From Marivita sp046592965 (GTDB taxonomy: Bacteria > Pseudomonadota > Alphaproteobacteria > Rhodobacterales > Rhodobacteraceae): a stretch of DNA of 64,000 nucleotides. Every line of letters begins with the position of its first letter. Positions within the stretch are counted from its first letter, which is position 1. The DNA is taken from NCBI RefSeq assembly GCF_046592965.1, contig NZ_JBISBV010000001.1, positions 124,001-188,000 on the forward strand, written 5' to 3'. A model generated the notes under the pieces. That model was given only the letters and a program-made list of their open reading frames with translations, was not told the DNA's origin and searched no databases. Made by a program: the position numbers and the translations under genes. Shown here in pieces: positions 34,751 through 44,500 of this stretch.

Positions 34751-35479
34751 TCAGAGCCCGGCTGCAGTCCGACGCACAATCTCCATGCGCGAAGAGTTTG
34801 GTGGATGGGAACCAAGAAAGCGGTTGCCGGGATCGGGAATCTTGTTGAAGAACTGCGCGCCGCGCACCGCATCAAAGCCGGCGCGCATGGTGATGATCGT
34901 GCCCAGTCGATCCGCTTCGAGTTCGAAATCCTTGGAATACGTCCGAGCGCCCAGTGACGCGCCAATCTGTTCGGCCGATTGCACAGCCGCTTCATTGCCG
35001 CCGCCCAGTGCCGTCAATCCCGACAGGATCACCGCACCAACTTGCGCATTCTGCTGCGTGCGCCCCAGATGGCCCAAGATGTGGTGCGAGGCCTCGTGCC
35101 CCATCACGAAGGCTAGTTCGTCAGAGTTTTCAACCGACGCGATCAGGGCGAGATTGAACGCCAGGATCGGCCTCCCACTGCGATCGACCGTCTGAAAGGC
35201 GTTGGGGGGTTGCCCGGGTCGGTCATCAACGACGATCTGAAAGTCACAGTTCGCACTGGGCGCACGGCGTTCGCATTCACGCTCTGCCACTGGCTCTACC
35301 GTTCTGACGACAGACACGAACTGGCGCGCGGCAATTCCTGCGCGATTTCGCGCGTCCTCATCACTCATTTGAGGCGATGCGCCCTGTGGGCGTGACGACG
35401 GTGCAGGAGATGTTGTTGGTATCGTTGTGACGTCGCACGCGGTGACCGCCGCAAATCCCAAGACCAATAGCCAGCGCAT
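34751..35479 (-). CDS. M48-family metallopeptidase, probable lipoprotein
   Basis: A 242-residue zinc peptidase. The N-terminus MRWLLVLGFAAVTAC has a lipobox-like VTAC, so it is probably a lipid-anchored periplasmic protein. The zinc site H-E-A-S-H is in GHEASHHILGHL (about 123-134), and the third ligand glutamate follows in FELEADRLGT (about 187-196), as in M48 enzymes such as BepA/YcaL. It likely degrades misfolded or unassembled envelope proteins. The length fits a compact M48 domain without TPR repeats. Confidence 0.9.
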   Translation of the reverse strand: MRWLLVLGFAAVTACDVTTIPTTSPAPSSRPQGASPQMSDEDARNRAGIAARQFVSVVRTVEPVAERECERRAPSANCDFQIVVDDRPGQPPNAFQTVDRSGRPILAFNLALIASVENSDELAFVMGHEASHHILGHLGRTQQNAQVGAVILSGLTALGGGNEAAVQSAEQIGASLGARTYSKDFELEADRLGTIITMRAGFDAVRGAQFFNKIPDPGNRFLGSHPPNSSRMEIVRRTAAGL

Positions 35480-35491
35480 AGAAAATCCCTC

Positions 35492-36097
35492 TTACTCTTG
35501 GGCCAGAAATAGGACGTTCGCCGTAAACCTGCCAGCCCTCAATTCGAATGGGTGATATTCCGCACATGCGACGTGGCAATCTTTCGAACTGCACGCTAGA
35601 CTTGCACCATGTTTAGTATCGAACATGAATTCGACGCGACCGTGGTGACCTTGGTGGACGAAGGCGAAAAGCCTTTGCAGGAGGATGTCATTGTCAACGG
35701 CTTTGAAGAATGCATCACCGTCGAGCAATACGATCCGCGCTCGGATCGGGTAAACCGCATCACGTTTTCGATGTCTCAAATGCGAGATCTGGCCGCCGCG
35801 ATTTCGCTGCCTGAAGGCGTTTACTCTCGCGCTGATGGTGGCGACTAGTCCAGCTGAAACCTTATCCCGGCTCTTATGCCCTCGAACCAGGGTAAGGCGC
35901 GTCTTGGCGACACCAAGCGCCCTTGCGAGAGCCTCGCAAACGGCCTTGTTGGCCGCTCCGTCCGAAGCCGGCGCTGTCACGACGACCCTGACCACACCGT
36001 CGTCCAAAATCACATCAGTGCGTCGCGCTTTTGGCGTCACTCTGACGGCGAGAGATGCACCCGGGATGGCAAGATGGGCAAGGCTGTTCTTTGTCAT
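35492..36097 (-). CDS. DUF167/YggU-family protein with a probable frameshifted, over-long C-terminus
   Basis: Residues 1-82 are a normal DUF167 domain (LAVRVTPKARRTDV near 16-29, DGAANKAVCEALA near 46-58, LVRGHKSRDKV near 69-81). The family normally ends here, at about 85-95 residues, but this frame runs on for about 115 residues antisense to the facing 79-residue gene, with no domain character. In the next frame the bases after the SRDK codons read F-Q-L-D-stop, a normal-looking end, with the stop (35847-35845) sharing the CTAG at 35845-35848 with the facing gene's stop. I therefore think the real gene ended at 35845 and that a one- or two-base change, or a sequencing error, lost the stop. 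The domain's function is unknown. Confidence 0.65.
   Translation of the reverse strand: MTKNSLAHLAIPGASLAVRVTPKARRTDVILDDGVVRVVVTAPASDGAANKAVCEALARALGVAKTRLTLVRGHKSRDKVSAGLVATISARVNAFRQRNRGGQISHLRHRKRDAVYPIRARIVLLDGDAFFKAVDNDILLQRLFAFVHQGHHGRVEFMFDTKHGASLACSSKDCHVACAEYHPFELRAGRFTANVLFLAQE
35609..35848 (+). CDS. Small conserved-looking hypothetical protein
   Basis: 79 residues, acidic, beginning MFSIEHEFDATVV, with a mixed beta/alpha pattern and no signal peptide or membrane segment. I do not recognise a named family, but the composition is that of a real gene and its TAG stop interlocks at CTAG with the probable original stop of the facing DUF167 gene. The apparent antisense overlap is best explained by an over-long DUF167 frame. 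Function unknown. Confidence 0.6.
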   Translation: MFSIEHEFDATVVTLVDEGEKPLQEDVIVNGFEECITVEQYDPRSDRVNRITFSMSQMRDLAAAISLPEGVYSRADGGD

Positions 36098-36146
36098 GCT
36101 TTCGCCCTATCACGCGATAACACCAGCCGACCAAGAAAGACATGCC

Positions 36147-36725
36147 ATGCCTCAGCCGAATGAACCAGTCCTGACTTTTCTCAACACCAGACGATCGCGC
36201 CCGGCGAAACTTCTGCGTGCGCCTGCGCCGTCGCGCGACGAGATCCACCCGATGCTGACCGCAGCTGCACGCTCACCCGATCACGGCAAACTGGAACCCT
36301 GGCGCTTCATCGTTCTGCAAACCGGTGCCCTCACGCGCCTCTCGAAATCCGTCGAGAAACGCGGCATTGCTGCCAATCGACCGGCGGAAGATATCGCCAA
36401 GGCGCGCAGCCAGTTCGATGACAGCCCGCTATGCGTGGCCGTGATCGAGGTGCAGAAACCCTCTGACAAGATCCCCAAGATCGAGCAGAGTTATTCTGCC
36501 GGAGCGGTCTGTCTTGCTTTACTGAACACCGCGCTCGCGTCTGGATGGGGGGCGAACTGGCTCACCGGTTGGCCCGCACACGACGCGCAATTCTGTCAGT
36601 CCGAACTTGGGCTCGGCGAAAATGAACGTGTCGCGGGGTTCATTCATATCGGCACAGCAACAACAGCACCGCCAGAGCGCCCGCGTCCGGATATAGACGC
36701 CATTACGACATGGGTTGATGCATGA
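36147..36725 (+). CDS. Nitroreductase-family protein
   Basis: 192 residues from the ATG at 36147 (MPQPNEPVLTFLNTRRS). A longer upstream frame exists but is antisense to DUF167 and has no family character, and AAGAAAGA provides a ribosome-binding site before this ATG. The FMN-binding segments RRSRPAK (about 15-21) and AARSPDHGKLEPWRF (about 40-54), and the GWGANWLTGWPAHD region near 133-146, are typical of small nitroreductases. It would reduce nitro-compounds or quinones with NAD(P)H; the natural substrate is unknown. Its stop overlaps the next ATG (ATGA), coupling it to the EI24 gene. Confidence 0.9.
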   Translation: MPQPNEPVLTFLNTRRSRPAKLLRAPAPSRDEIHPMLTAAARSPDHGKLEPWRFIVLQTGALTRLSKSVEKRGIAANRPAEDIAKARSQFDDSPLCVAVIEVQKPSDKIPKIEQSYSAGAVCLALLNTALASGWGANWLTGWPAHDAQFCQSELGLGENERVAGFIHIGTATTAPPERPRPDIDAITTWVDA

Positions 36726-37423
36726 TCCTGCGTAGTTTTTTGCTTGCGCTCAAACAAATCGGCGACCCGCACTTTCGCCGGGTGCTGTTTCTGGGGGTGG
36801 GCCTCGCCATCCTGCTTCTCGCCGCTTTTTCGGTCGGGTTCATGTGGCTGGTGACTTTCTTGCTCGGGCCAGAGGTGACGCTTCCCTTCATCGGGTCGGT
36901 CACTTGGGTAGATAATGTCGCCAGTTGGGCGGCGCTTGCTTTGATGATCGTGTTGTCAGTGTTTCTGATGGTCCCGGTCGCAGCGACCATTTCGTCGCTG
37001 TTTCTCGACAATGTCGCTGACGCGGTCGAAGCGCGAAGCTATTCCCGCCTACCCGCTGCCGCAGCGGTCTCGGTTGGCGATACGGTGCGGGATTCGGTCA
37101 ATTTCCTCGGCGTTCTGGTCGCGGCCAATATTCTGGCGCTGATCCTTTATTTTGTGCTTCCGCCCTTCGCACCCCTTATTTTTTGGGCATTGAACGGTTT
37201 TCTTCTGGGGCGCGAATATTTCATCCTCGCTGCCATACGACGCGAAGGCCGCGCAGGTGCGAAAGCCCTGTACCGGCGTCACATGGGGAAGATATCGGTG
37301 GCCGGCATACTTATGGCGATGCCGCTCTCATTGCCCCTTGTGAACCTGGTGATCCCCATTCTGGGCGCCGCGACCTTTACCCATCTGTATCATCAAATTC
37401 AGGGGCGGGGCCCATCCGGTTGA
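36722..37423 (+). CDS. EI24/CysZ-like membrane protein
   Basis: A 233-residue protein with about four to five hydrophobic segments: 23-50, 70-90, 117-150 and 195-225. The overall pattern (LNGFLLGREYFILAA near 155-169, CysZ-like) identifies the EI24 family. In other bacteria CysZ moves sulfate, but this branch is uncharacterised and the neighbours give no sulfur-metabolism context. It is coupled to the nitroreductase by a 4-base overlap, and its 3' end overlaps the facing DUF1467 gene by 47 bases. Confidence 0.85.
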   Translation: MILRSFLLALKQIGDPHFRRVLFLGVGLAILLLAAFSVGFMWLVTFLLGPEVTLPFIGSVTWVDNVASWAALALMIVLSVFLMVPVAATISSLFLDNVADAVEARSYSRLPAAAAVSVGDTVRDSVNFLGVLVAANILALILYFVLPPFAPLIFWALNGFLLGREYFILAAIRREGRAGAKALYRRHMGKISVAGILMAMPLSLPLVNLVIPILGAATFTHLYHQIQGRGPSG

Positions 37424-37679
37424 AGAAATCGATGTCGCGTACACTGATCCAGCCGGACAGGATGATACCTGCAATCAACAACCAGAGACCAACGCTGACC
37501 AGTGTCGTGATCCACGCCTTTTTCCTGAGGTTGTGAACCTCGGGCGAACCGGCATGTGTGCCGGGCACGATCTTGCCCGCCTCGCCTTGCGTCTCGAGGC
37601 GGATCGGTATCGCGACCAAAAACACCATGAACCAGATCACAGCAAACAACACAAAGGCGGAAGTGATGGACATCGCCAC
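37377..37679 (-). CDS. DUF1467 family small membrane protein
   Basis: 100 residues (or 98 from the second ATG, MSITSAF). Two membrane helices at about 5-25 and 57-78 flank a charged loop containing GTHAGSPEVHNLRKKAWITT, the DUF1467 signature. Function unknown. In Rhodobacterales it usually lies next to methylmalonyl-CoA epimerase, as here (28-base gap, same strand). Its C-terminal 16 codons overlap the facing EI24 gene. Confidence 0.85.
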   Translation of the reverse strand: MAMSITSAFVLFAVIWFMVFLVAIPIRLETQGEAGKIVPGTHAGSPEVHNLRKKAWITTLVSVGLWLLIAGIILSGWISVRDIDFFNRMGPAPEFDDTDG

Positions 37680-37707
37680 GCTCCTTTAAGCCACGTTCGG
37701 CGCGGCC

Positions 37708-38112
37708 TCAGACTTGCTCCAATTCGACCAGGCAGCCGTTGAAATCCTTGGGATGCAAGAACAACACCGGCTTGCCGTGCGCACCGATCTTGGGAGTCCC
37801 ATCCCCCAGAACCCGAGCGCCGGTTTCCTTCAGATGGTCACGAGCGGCTAGAATGTCATCCACCTCGTAGCAAACGTGATGAATCCCGCCGGACGGGTTT
37901 TTTTCAAGAAACGCCTTGATCGGGCTCTCATCGCCAAGCGGATACAGCAGTTCGATTTTCGTATTCGGCAACTCGATGAAAACAACCGTGACCCCGTGGT
38001 CCGGCTCATCTTGAGGTGCGCCCACATTTGCGCCCAGCGCGCTGCGGTACTGCTCTGCCGCTGCTTCAAGGTCGGGCACGGCGATGGCCACGTGATTCAA
38101 TCGTCCGATCAT
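37708..38112 (-). CDS. mce: Methylmalonyl-CoA epimerase
   Basis: 134 residues, vicinal-oxygen-chelate fold. LNHVAIAVPDLEAAAEQYR at the N-terminus supplies the first metal ligand H7, GIHHVCYEVDD near 76-86 the second, and VELEQV at the C-terminus the glutamate. The length is exact for the family. It interconverts (2S)- and (2R)-methylmalonyl-CoA in propionyl-CoA catabolism. The partner mutase and carboxylase are not in the window. It is followed closely by the DUF1467 gene, a usual pairing. Confidence 0.93.
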   Translation of the reverse strand: MIGRLNHVAIAVPDLEAAAEQYRSALGANVGAPQDEPDHGVTVVFIELPNTKIELLYPLGDESPIKAFLEKNPSGGIHHVCYEVDDILAARDHLKETGARVLGDGTPKIGAHGKPVLFLHPKDFNGCLVELEQV

Positions 38113-38184
38113 CTGCGTCTCTCCGTGATGCGTTTGGCGCGCTTATCCCCTGCCCTGCTCATCCAGACAAGAGGGCGAGCGCCA

Positions 38185-38199
38185 TTAACCAACTGTTAG
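38185..38199 (+). promoter_or_regulatory. CtrA-like site before the response regulator
   Basis: TTAA-CCAACTG-TTAG, one base from TTAA-N7-TTAA and beginning with the TTAACCA half-site often seen in CtrA targets. It ends 39 bases before the regulator's ATG at 38239. Confidence 0.5.
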
Positions 38200-38238
38200 C
38201 CAAGGACGCGCAAGGTAGTGCGACTCATGGAGGGATAT

Positions 38239-38955
38239 ATGATTGACGATCTGGCTTTGGACCACATACGCAGACCAACCGTAACACGGCCGCTGCTCGG
38301 GCTGACCATTCTCGCCGTTGAAGACAGCCTATATGCGTGTGACGCGCTTCGACTGATGTGCTTGCACAGTGGGGCGCGATTGCGGCGGGCCGATTGCCTC
38401 AAGTCCGCTCGACGCCACCTTCAGGTGTATCGTCCGTCCGTCGTAGTCGTCGATATGGGCTTGCCCGATGGGTGCGGTGCCGAGCTGATAGACGAACTTT
38501 CCACGTCCTTGCCGCGCGTCTCGGTCCTGCTTGGAACCAGCGCAGATAATTTTTCCGAAGACGTGGCGTTTGCGGCAGGAGCGGATGGCTTTCTCGCAAA
38601 ACCGATCGCCAATCTGGCGGTCTTTCAGAACGCAATCCTGCAACATATGCCCCAGGATCGGCAGCCTTTCGGATTGCGGCAAATCCATAAGGAACCGATA
38701 CGTCCCGATCCGATCGCGTTCCGCGAAGACATGGCCCACATCACCGAAGTTTTGAACGGCAATGTCGATGACCGAACCCTGGACTATGTCGCGCAGTTTC
38801 TTTCCGGTGTCGCACGCAGCGCCGATGACGTAGCGCTTGCGACCGCCGCAACCGACCTTGCCGACGCCCGCGCCGCCGGCACTCCGTTTCAAGGCAAAGT
38901 GGCGCGTCTTGCCGGTATGGTTAAGGCAAGACTATCGGACGCTGTCGCGATCTGA
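38239..38955 (+). CDS. Response regulator with an unusual C-terminal domain
   Basis: 238 residues from the ATG at 38239, chosen for the strong GGAGGGA ribosome-binding site; a GTG 21 bases earlier is in frame but weaker. The receiver (about 20-140) has the acidic pair in AVEDS, phosphoacceptor aspartate in VVVDMGLPDG, Thr/Ser in LLGTSAD and Lys in FLAKPI, so it should be phosphorylatable. The C-terminal helical part (about 155-235) resembles a histidine phosphotransfer domain but lacks an HxxKG histidine and has no DNA-binding helix-turn-helix. It is more likely a protein-interaction output than a transcription factor. A CtrA-like site in front links it to the flagellar/cell-cycle network. 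Confidence 0.85.
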   Translation: MIDDLALDHIRRPTVTRPLLGLTILAVEDSLYACDALRLMCLHSGARLRRADCLKSARRHLQVYRPSVVVVDMGLPDGCGAELIDELSTSLPRVSVLLGTSADNFSEDVAFAAGADGFLAKPIANLAVFQNAILQHMPQDRQPFGLRQIHKEPIRPDPIAFREDMAHITEVLNGNVDDRTLDYVAQFLSGVARSADDVALATAATDLADARAAGTPFQGKVARLAGMVKARLSDAVAI

Positions 38956-39021
38956 GCGCCAGCAATGGAACCCTCTGAAGGCTACTGCGTTACACCGAGA
39001 AACACGCAATTGGAGTACGAG

Positions 39022-39498
39022 ATGACCAACATCTATAAAGCCATCAAAGACGATCACGATGAACATCGCACGTTGCTCGACAAAATCGCCGACACGTCGG
39101 GCGATAGCGAAGAGCGTCGTCAAGCATGGGAAGAGTTTTACTACGACGTCAAAAGTCACGCTGCTGCCGAAGAAGAAACGTTCTATTCCACGTTGATCTC
39201 AAAGACATGGGGCCAGGATTCCGCGCGCCACTCGGTGCACGAGCATCAGCAGCTTGATGACTTGATGGAAGAGTTGAACACGATGGACATGTCGTCGTCA
39301 GGGTGGCTGACAAAGTTCAAGCAACTGCGCCATGATTACGAGCACCATATCGACGAAGAAGAGGACGAGGTGTTCACACGTGCCCGCGAGGTTGTGGATT
39401 CTTCCAGGGAGGACGAGATTGGCGACCGTTTCCTCAAGCGCAAGGAAGAAGAGCGCAAACTTGTCGACAAGAAGCGCGAAGATTCTCTAGAGGATTAA
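39022..39498 (+). CDS. Hemerythrin-like domain protein
   Basis: 158 residues from the ATG at 39022 (MTNIYKAIKDDHDEHR); the longer frame upstream lacks family character. Metal-ligand residues of a hemerythrin four-helix bundle are visible: H in DDHDEHR, H and E in SHAAAEEETFY, H in SVHEHQQ and H in YEHHIDEEEDE. The C-terminus (about 125-158) is a highly charged helix. It probably binds a di-iron centre for oxygen sensing or storage, or stress protection. A terminator lies 23 bases beyond the stop. It follows the response regulator by 66 bases. Confidence 0.87.
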   Translation: MTNIYKAIKDDHDEHRTLLDKIADTSGDSEERRQAWEEFYYDVKSHAAAEEETFYSTLISKTWGQDSARHSVHEHQQLDDLMEELNTMDMSSSGWLTKFKQLRHDYEHHIDEEEDEVFTRAREVVDSSREDEIGDRFLKRKEEERKLVDKKREDSLED

Positions 39499-39520
39499 GT
39501 TCACCCGCGTCCCGCAAAAG

Positions 39521-39553
39521 AAAAAACGGCGCTGGCTAGCGCCGTTTCTTTTT
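39521..39553. terminator. Bidirectional rho-independent terminator
   Basis: A 10-base-pair stem (AAACGGCGCT / AGCGCCGTTT) with GGCT loop at 39524-39547, with A-run before and T-run after. It serves both the hemerythrin gene and the facing aspS. Confidence 0.9.
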
Positions 39554-39572
39554 CGAGCATGTGCGACACGAC

Positions 39573-41351
39573 TCACGAATCTTCTGGGATCACCCGCAAC
39601 CGCAGTTCCATCAACTGATCGGCAGTCGGCTCAGAGGGCGCGTCCATCATCAGATCTTCCGCGCGTTGGTTCATGGGGAACATGATGACTTCGCGAATGT
39701 TCGCCGTATCCGCCAGCAGCATCACCATGCGGTCGATCCCCGCCGCGCATCCGCCGTGTGGGGGTGCGCCAAAGCGGAATGCGTTCACCATGCCGCCAAA
39801 CCGCTTGCGTACTTCTTCCTCACCGTAGCCTGCCAATTCAAACGCCTTGAACATGATCTCAGGCTTATGATTTCTGATCGCGCCCGACACCAGTTCGTAC
39901 CCATTGCACGCGAGATCATACTGATATCCCAATACATCAAGCGGATCACCTTGCAGCGCGTCCATTCCGCCCTGGGGCATCGAAAACGGGTTGTGACTGA
40001 AATCGATCTTCCCAGTCTCCTCGTCCGCTTCGTACATTGGGAAGTCGACAATCCATGCGAACGCAAAGCGGTCGGTTTCGGTCAGACCCAGCTCGTCTCC
40101 GATTGCCACGCGCGCCTTTCCGGCCACCGTCTCAAAGCTTGACGGCTTGCCGCCAAGAAAGAACGCAGCGTCGCCCACATCAAGGCCGAGTTGCTGGCGG
40201 ATCGCTTCGGTTCGCTCCGGGCCAATGTTCTTGGCCAGAGGGCCGGCGGCCTCCATGCCTTCGCCCTGATCGCGCCAGAAGATATAACCCATGCCGGGCA
40301 ACCCTTGTTTCTGCGCAAAAGCATTCATGCGATCACAGAACTTGCGCGAGCCCCCACCAGGCGCGGGAATCGCCCGAATTTCCGTGCCGTCCTGCTCCAG
40401 CAGCTTGGCAAAAATCGCAAATCCCGAGCCGCGGAAGTGATCGCTGACGACCTGCATCTTGATCGGATTACGCAGATCGGGCTTGTCGGTGCCGTACCAA
40501 AGCGCCGAATCCCGATAGGAGATCTGCGGCCATTCGCTATCGACCTTACGGCCGCCGCCAAACTCCTCGAATACGCCCTGCATCACTGGCTGGATTGTAT
40601 CGAACACGTCCTGCTGTGTGACGAACGACATTTCGAGGTCAAGCTGATAGAAATCAGTGGGAGACCGATCAGCGCGCGGGTCTTCATCGCGAAAACAGGG
40701 GGCAATCTGGAAATATTTGTCAAACCCCGACACCATGATCAACTGCTTGAATTGCTGCGGTGCCTGCGGAAGCGCGTAGAATTTGCCCGGATGCAAACGA
40801 CTGGGCACAAGAAAATCCCGTGCGCCTTCGGGGCTTGATGCGGTGATGATCGGGGTCTGGTATTCGCGAAATTTCTGCTCCCACATCCGCTTGCGGATCG
40901 ACGCGACGACATCGGAACGCAGAGTCATGTTCCGCTGCATCGCCTCGCGGCGCAAATCAAGGAACCGGTACCGCAGGCGTGTCTCTTCGGGGTACTCTTG
41001 GTCTCCGAACACGATCAAAGGCAATTCTTCTGCCGCGCCCAGCACCTCGATGTCGCGCACGAACACTTCGATCTCACCGGTGGGCAGCTTGGGGTTGATC
41101 AAGCTTTCATCGCGCGCCTTCACTTCGCCGTCGATCCGGATACACCATTCGGATCGCAGCTTTTCAACGTCAGCAAACACCGGGCTATCGGGATCACACA
41201 AAAGCTGGGTCACCCCGTAGTGGTCGCGCAGATCGACGAACAGCACGCCGCCGTGATCCCGAATGCGATGGACCCAGCCAGAAAGACGCACTGTCTGTCC
41301 GACATTGGCCGCCGACAAATCGGCGCAGGTATGGGTGCGAAAGGCGTGCAT
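39573..41351 (-). CDS. aspS: Aspartate--tRNA ligase
   Basis: 592 residues from the ATG at 41351 (MHAFRTHTCADL), which has an AAGGA ribosome-binding site; the GTG 39 bases upstream is not needed. An N-terminal OB-fold anticodon-binding domain (VRLSGWVHRIRDHGGVLFVDLRD-type region, about 18-40) leads to a class II catalytic core with motif 2 FRDEDPRADRSPTDFYQLD (about 210-235) and the C-terminal motif 3 GGCAAGIDRMVML (about 520-533). The bacterial GAD insertion domain lies between. Length is standard for the bacterial enzyme, probably non-discriminating as in most alphaproteobacteria. Housekeeping gene, transcribed toward the shared terminator. Confidence 0.97.
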   Translation of the reverse strand: MHAFRTHTCADLSAANVGQTVRLSGWVHRIRDHGGVLFVDLRDHYGVTQLLCDPDSPVFADVEKLRSEWCIRIDGEVKARDESLINPKLPTGEIEVFVRDIEVLGAAEELPLIVFGDQEYPEETRLRYRFLDLRREAMQRNMTLRSDVVASIRKRMWEQKFREYQTPIITASSPEGARDFLVPSRLHPGKFYALPQAPQQFKQLIMVSGFDKYFQIAPCFRDEDPRADRSPTDFYQLDLEMSFVTQQDVFDTIQPVMQGVFEEFGGGRKVDSEWPQISYRDSALWYGTDKPDLRNPIKMQVVSDHFRGSGFAIFAKLLEQDGTEIRAIPAPGGGSRKFCDRMNAFAQKQGLPGMGYIFWRDQGEGMEAAGPLAKNIGPERTEAIRQQLGLDVGDAAFFLGGKPSSFETVAGKARVAIGDELGLTETDRFAFAWIVDFPMYEADEETGKIDFSHNPFSMPQGGMDALQGDPLDVLGYQYDLACNGYELVSGAIRNHKPEIMFKAFELAGYGEEEVRKRFGGMVNAFRFGAPPHGGCAAGIDRMVMLLADTANIREVIMFPMNQRAEDLMMDAPSEPTADQLMELRLRVIPEDS

Positions 41352-41524
41352 AACAGGTGTCCTTGGGCGGAATAATTTGGCCCGATACACCCTCTCAGCA
41401 TTGGGAAGTCAAGCCATGCCCCCATGCCGTCACGTCTGCGCAGCCCAAAAAGTGAAATCACTGCGCTTGCAGTCGCCTGCGCCATGCCTATAACACCGCC
41501 AGTTTGCATGATGAGGGTCGAGCA

Positions 41525-44500
41525 ATGCCAAAGCGGGACGATATCAAATCCATTATGATTATCGGAGCCGGGCCCATCGTCATCGGCCAGGCTTGCGAAT
41601 TTGACTATTCCGGTGCGCAAGCGTGCAAGGCGCTGCGCGAGGAGGGATACCGTGTGATCCTCGTCAATTCCAATCCGGCGACCATCATGACCGACCCGGA
41701 ATTGGCAGACGCGACGTATATCGAACCGATCACACCTGAGATCGTGGCCAAGATCATCGAGAAAGAGCGCCCCGACGCGCTGTTGCCCACGATGGGCGGG
41801 CAAACCGGCCTCAACACGTCACTTGCGCTTGAAGAGATGGGGATCTTGGCGAAATTTGGCGTTGAAATGATTGGCGCCAAACGCGAAGCCATTGAAATGG
41901 CCGAAGATCGCAGACTGTTCCGCGAAGCAATGGACCGGATCGGACTCGAGAACCCCAAGGCCACGATCATCACTGCGCCTAAAAAAGAATCTGGTGCCGC
42001 AGATCTGGATGCGGGTGTCGCCCTCGCATTGGCCGAACTGGATGAAATCGGACTGCCCGCTATCATCAGGCCGGCTTACACCCTCGGTGGCACCGGCGGC
42101 GGCGTTGCCTATAACCGTGAAGATTTTGTGCACTACTGCCGCTCCGGCATGGATGCTTCGCCGGTCAACCAGATTCTTGTCGACGAATCCCTTCTTGGCT
42201 GGAAGGAGTTTGAAATGGAAGTCGTGCGCGACAGCGCCGACAATGCCATTATCGTCTGCGCCATTGAAAACGTCGATCCGATGGGGGTGCATACCGGAGA
42301 TTCCATCACCGTCGCGCCGGCGCTGACACTAACGGATAAAGAATATCAGATCATGCGCAACGGCTCGATCGCCGTGCTGCGCGAGATTGGCGTGGAAACC
42401 GGCGGGTCCAACGTCCAATGGGCGATCAATCCCGAAGACGGACGCATGGTTGTCATCGAGATGAACCCCCGTGTCAGCCGCTCTTCCGCGCTGGCATCCA
42501 AAGCCACTGGCTTTCCGATCGCCAAGATCGCCGCAAAGCTTGCAGTCGGCTACACACTTGACGAGTTGGACAATGACATCACCAAGGTGACCCCAGCCAG
42601 CTTCGAGCCCAGCATCGATTACGTTGTCACCAAGATTCCGAAATTCGCATTTGAAAAGTTTCCCGGCGCTGAACCCCATCTGACGACAGCCATGAAGTCG
42701 GTCGGCGAAGCGATGGCGATCGGCCGCACGATCCACGAATCGCTTCAAAAAGCGCTCGCCTCAATGGAGTCCGGTCTGACGGGGTTCGACGAGGTCCATA
42801 TCGACGGCGCACCCGAAAAATCTGCCGTGATCAAGGCGATTTCCAAACAAACGCCCGACCGGATGCGCACGATTGCACAGGCCATGCGCCACGGCCTCAG
42901 CGACGATGAAATTCACACGACAACGATGTATGACCCGTGGTTCCTTGCTCGGATTCGCGAAATTGTCGAGGCCGAGGAAGAAATTCGCGCGTCCGGGCTT
43001 CCCACCACGGAGGGCGGCTTGCGCGCGCTGAAAATGCTCGGTTTCACCGACGCACGGCTCGCCACTCTCTCGGAACTTTCGGAAAAAGAAGTCCGGTCCC
43101 GTCGTCTTGAACTCAACGTCAAGGCTTCGTTCAAACGGATCGACACCTGTGCCGCGGAATTTGAAGCTCAAACGCCGTACATGTATTCGACCTATGAAGC
43201 GCCGATGATGGGAGAGGCGGAGTGCGAGGCGCGGCCGTCAGATCGCAAGAAGGTCGTCATCCTGGGCGGCGGTCCAAATCGAATTGGGCAAGGAATTGAA
43301 TTCGATTACTGCTGCTGTCACGCGTGTTTTGCGCTTACGGATGTCGGCTATGAAACCATTATGGTGAATTGTAATCCGGAAACCGTCAGCACTGATTACG
43401 ATACTTCCGATCGTCTATATTTCGAACCGCTTACGTTTGAGCATGTGCTAGAAATCTTACGGGTCGAGCAGGAAAACGGCACGTTACACGGTGTCATCGT
43501 GCAATTCGGAGGCCAGACGCCACTGAAACTGGCGAATGCGCTTGAAGCAGAGGGAATCCCAATACTTGGGACCACGCCAGATGCGATTGACCTCGCCGAA
43601 GATCGCGAACGTTTTCAAGAGCTGGTAAACGAACTGGGCTTGAAGCAACCGCACAACGGGATCGCCTCGACTGATGCCCAAGCGCTCGCAATTGCAGAAG
43701 GCATCGGCTTCCCGCTTGTCATCCGCCCATCATATGTTCTGGGTGGGCGCGCGATGGAGATTGTGCGCGATATGGCTCATTTGGAGCGCTATATCGCTGA
43801 GGCTGTTGTCGTGTCAGGTGACAGTCCGGTCCTTCTTGACAGCTACCTCTCTGGCGCGATTGAACTTGACGTTGATGCACTATCCGATGGCACAAACGTC
43901 CATGTTGCGGGGATCATGCAGCACATCGAAGAAGCGGGGGTTCACTCCGGAGATAGTGCGTGTTCCTTGCCGCCGTATTCCCTATCCGACGACCTGCTGG
44001 AAGAGGTTAAAAAGCAAGCAACAGCGCTGGCTCTGGCCCTGAATGTGCGTGGCCTCATGAACGTACAGTTCGCGATCAAGGATGGCGAAATATTCTTGAT
44101 CGAGGTCAACCCGCGTGCCTCGCGCACCGTGCCGTTCGTGGCCAAAGCCACGGATTCCGCCATAGCTAGCATCGCCGCACGCGTTATGGCAGGTGAGCCC
44201 TTGACGAATTTTCCAATGCGCGCGCCCTATCCTGAAAACACTGACTATGACACGGTTCTCCCCTTGGGTGATCCGATGACCCTGGCTGACCCGAATATGC
44301 CGTGGTTCTCAGTGAAAGAAGCCGTCCTTCCTTTTGCCCGCTTTCCCGGCGTAGATACGATCCTCGGCCCAGAGATGCGTTCTACCGGTGAAGTAATGGG
44401 TTGGGATCGATCGTTTCCGCGCGCATTTCTCAAGGCGCAGCTCGGTGCCGGGAATCATCTTCCAACATCGGGTTCGGTTTTCTTTTCCATCAAGAACTCC

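Noticed and set aside
35835..36146. N-terminal extension of the nitroreductase frame
   Set aside because: Antisense to the DUF167 domain and without nitroreductase similarity; the ATG at 36147 has a ribosome-binding site.
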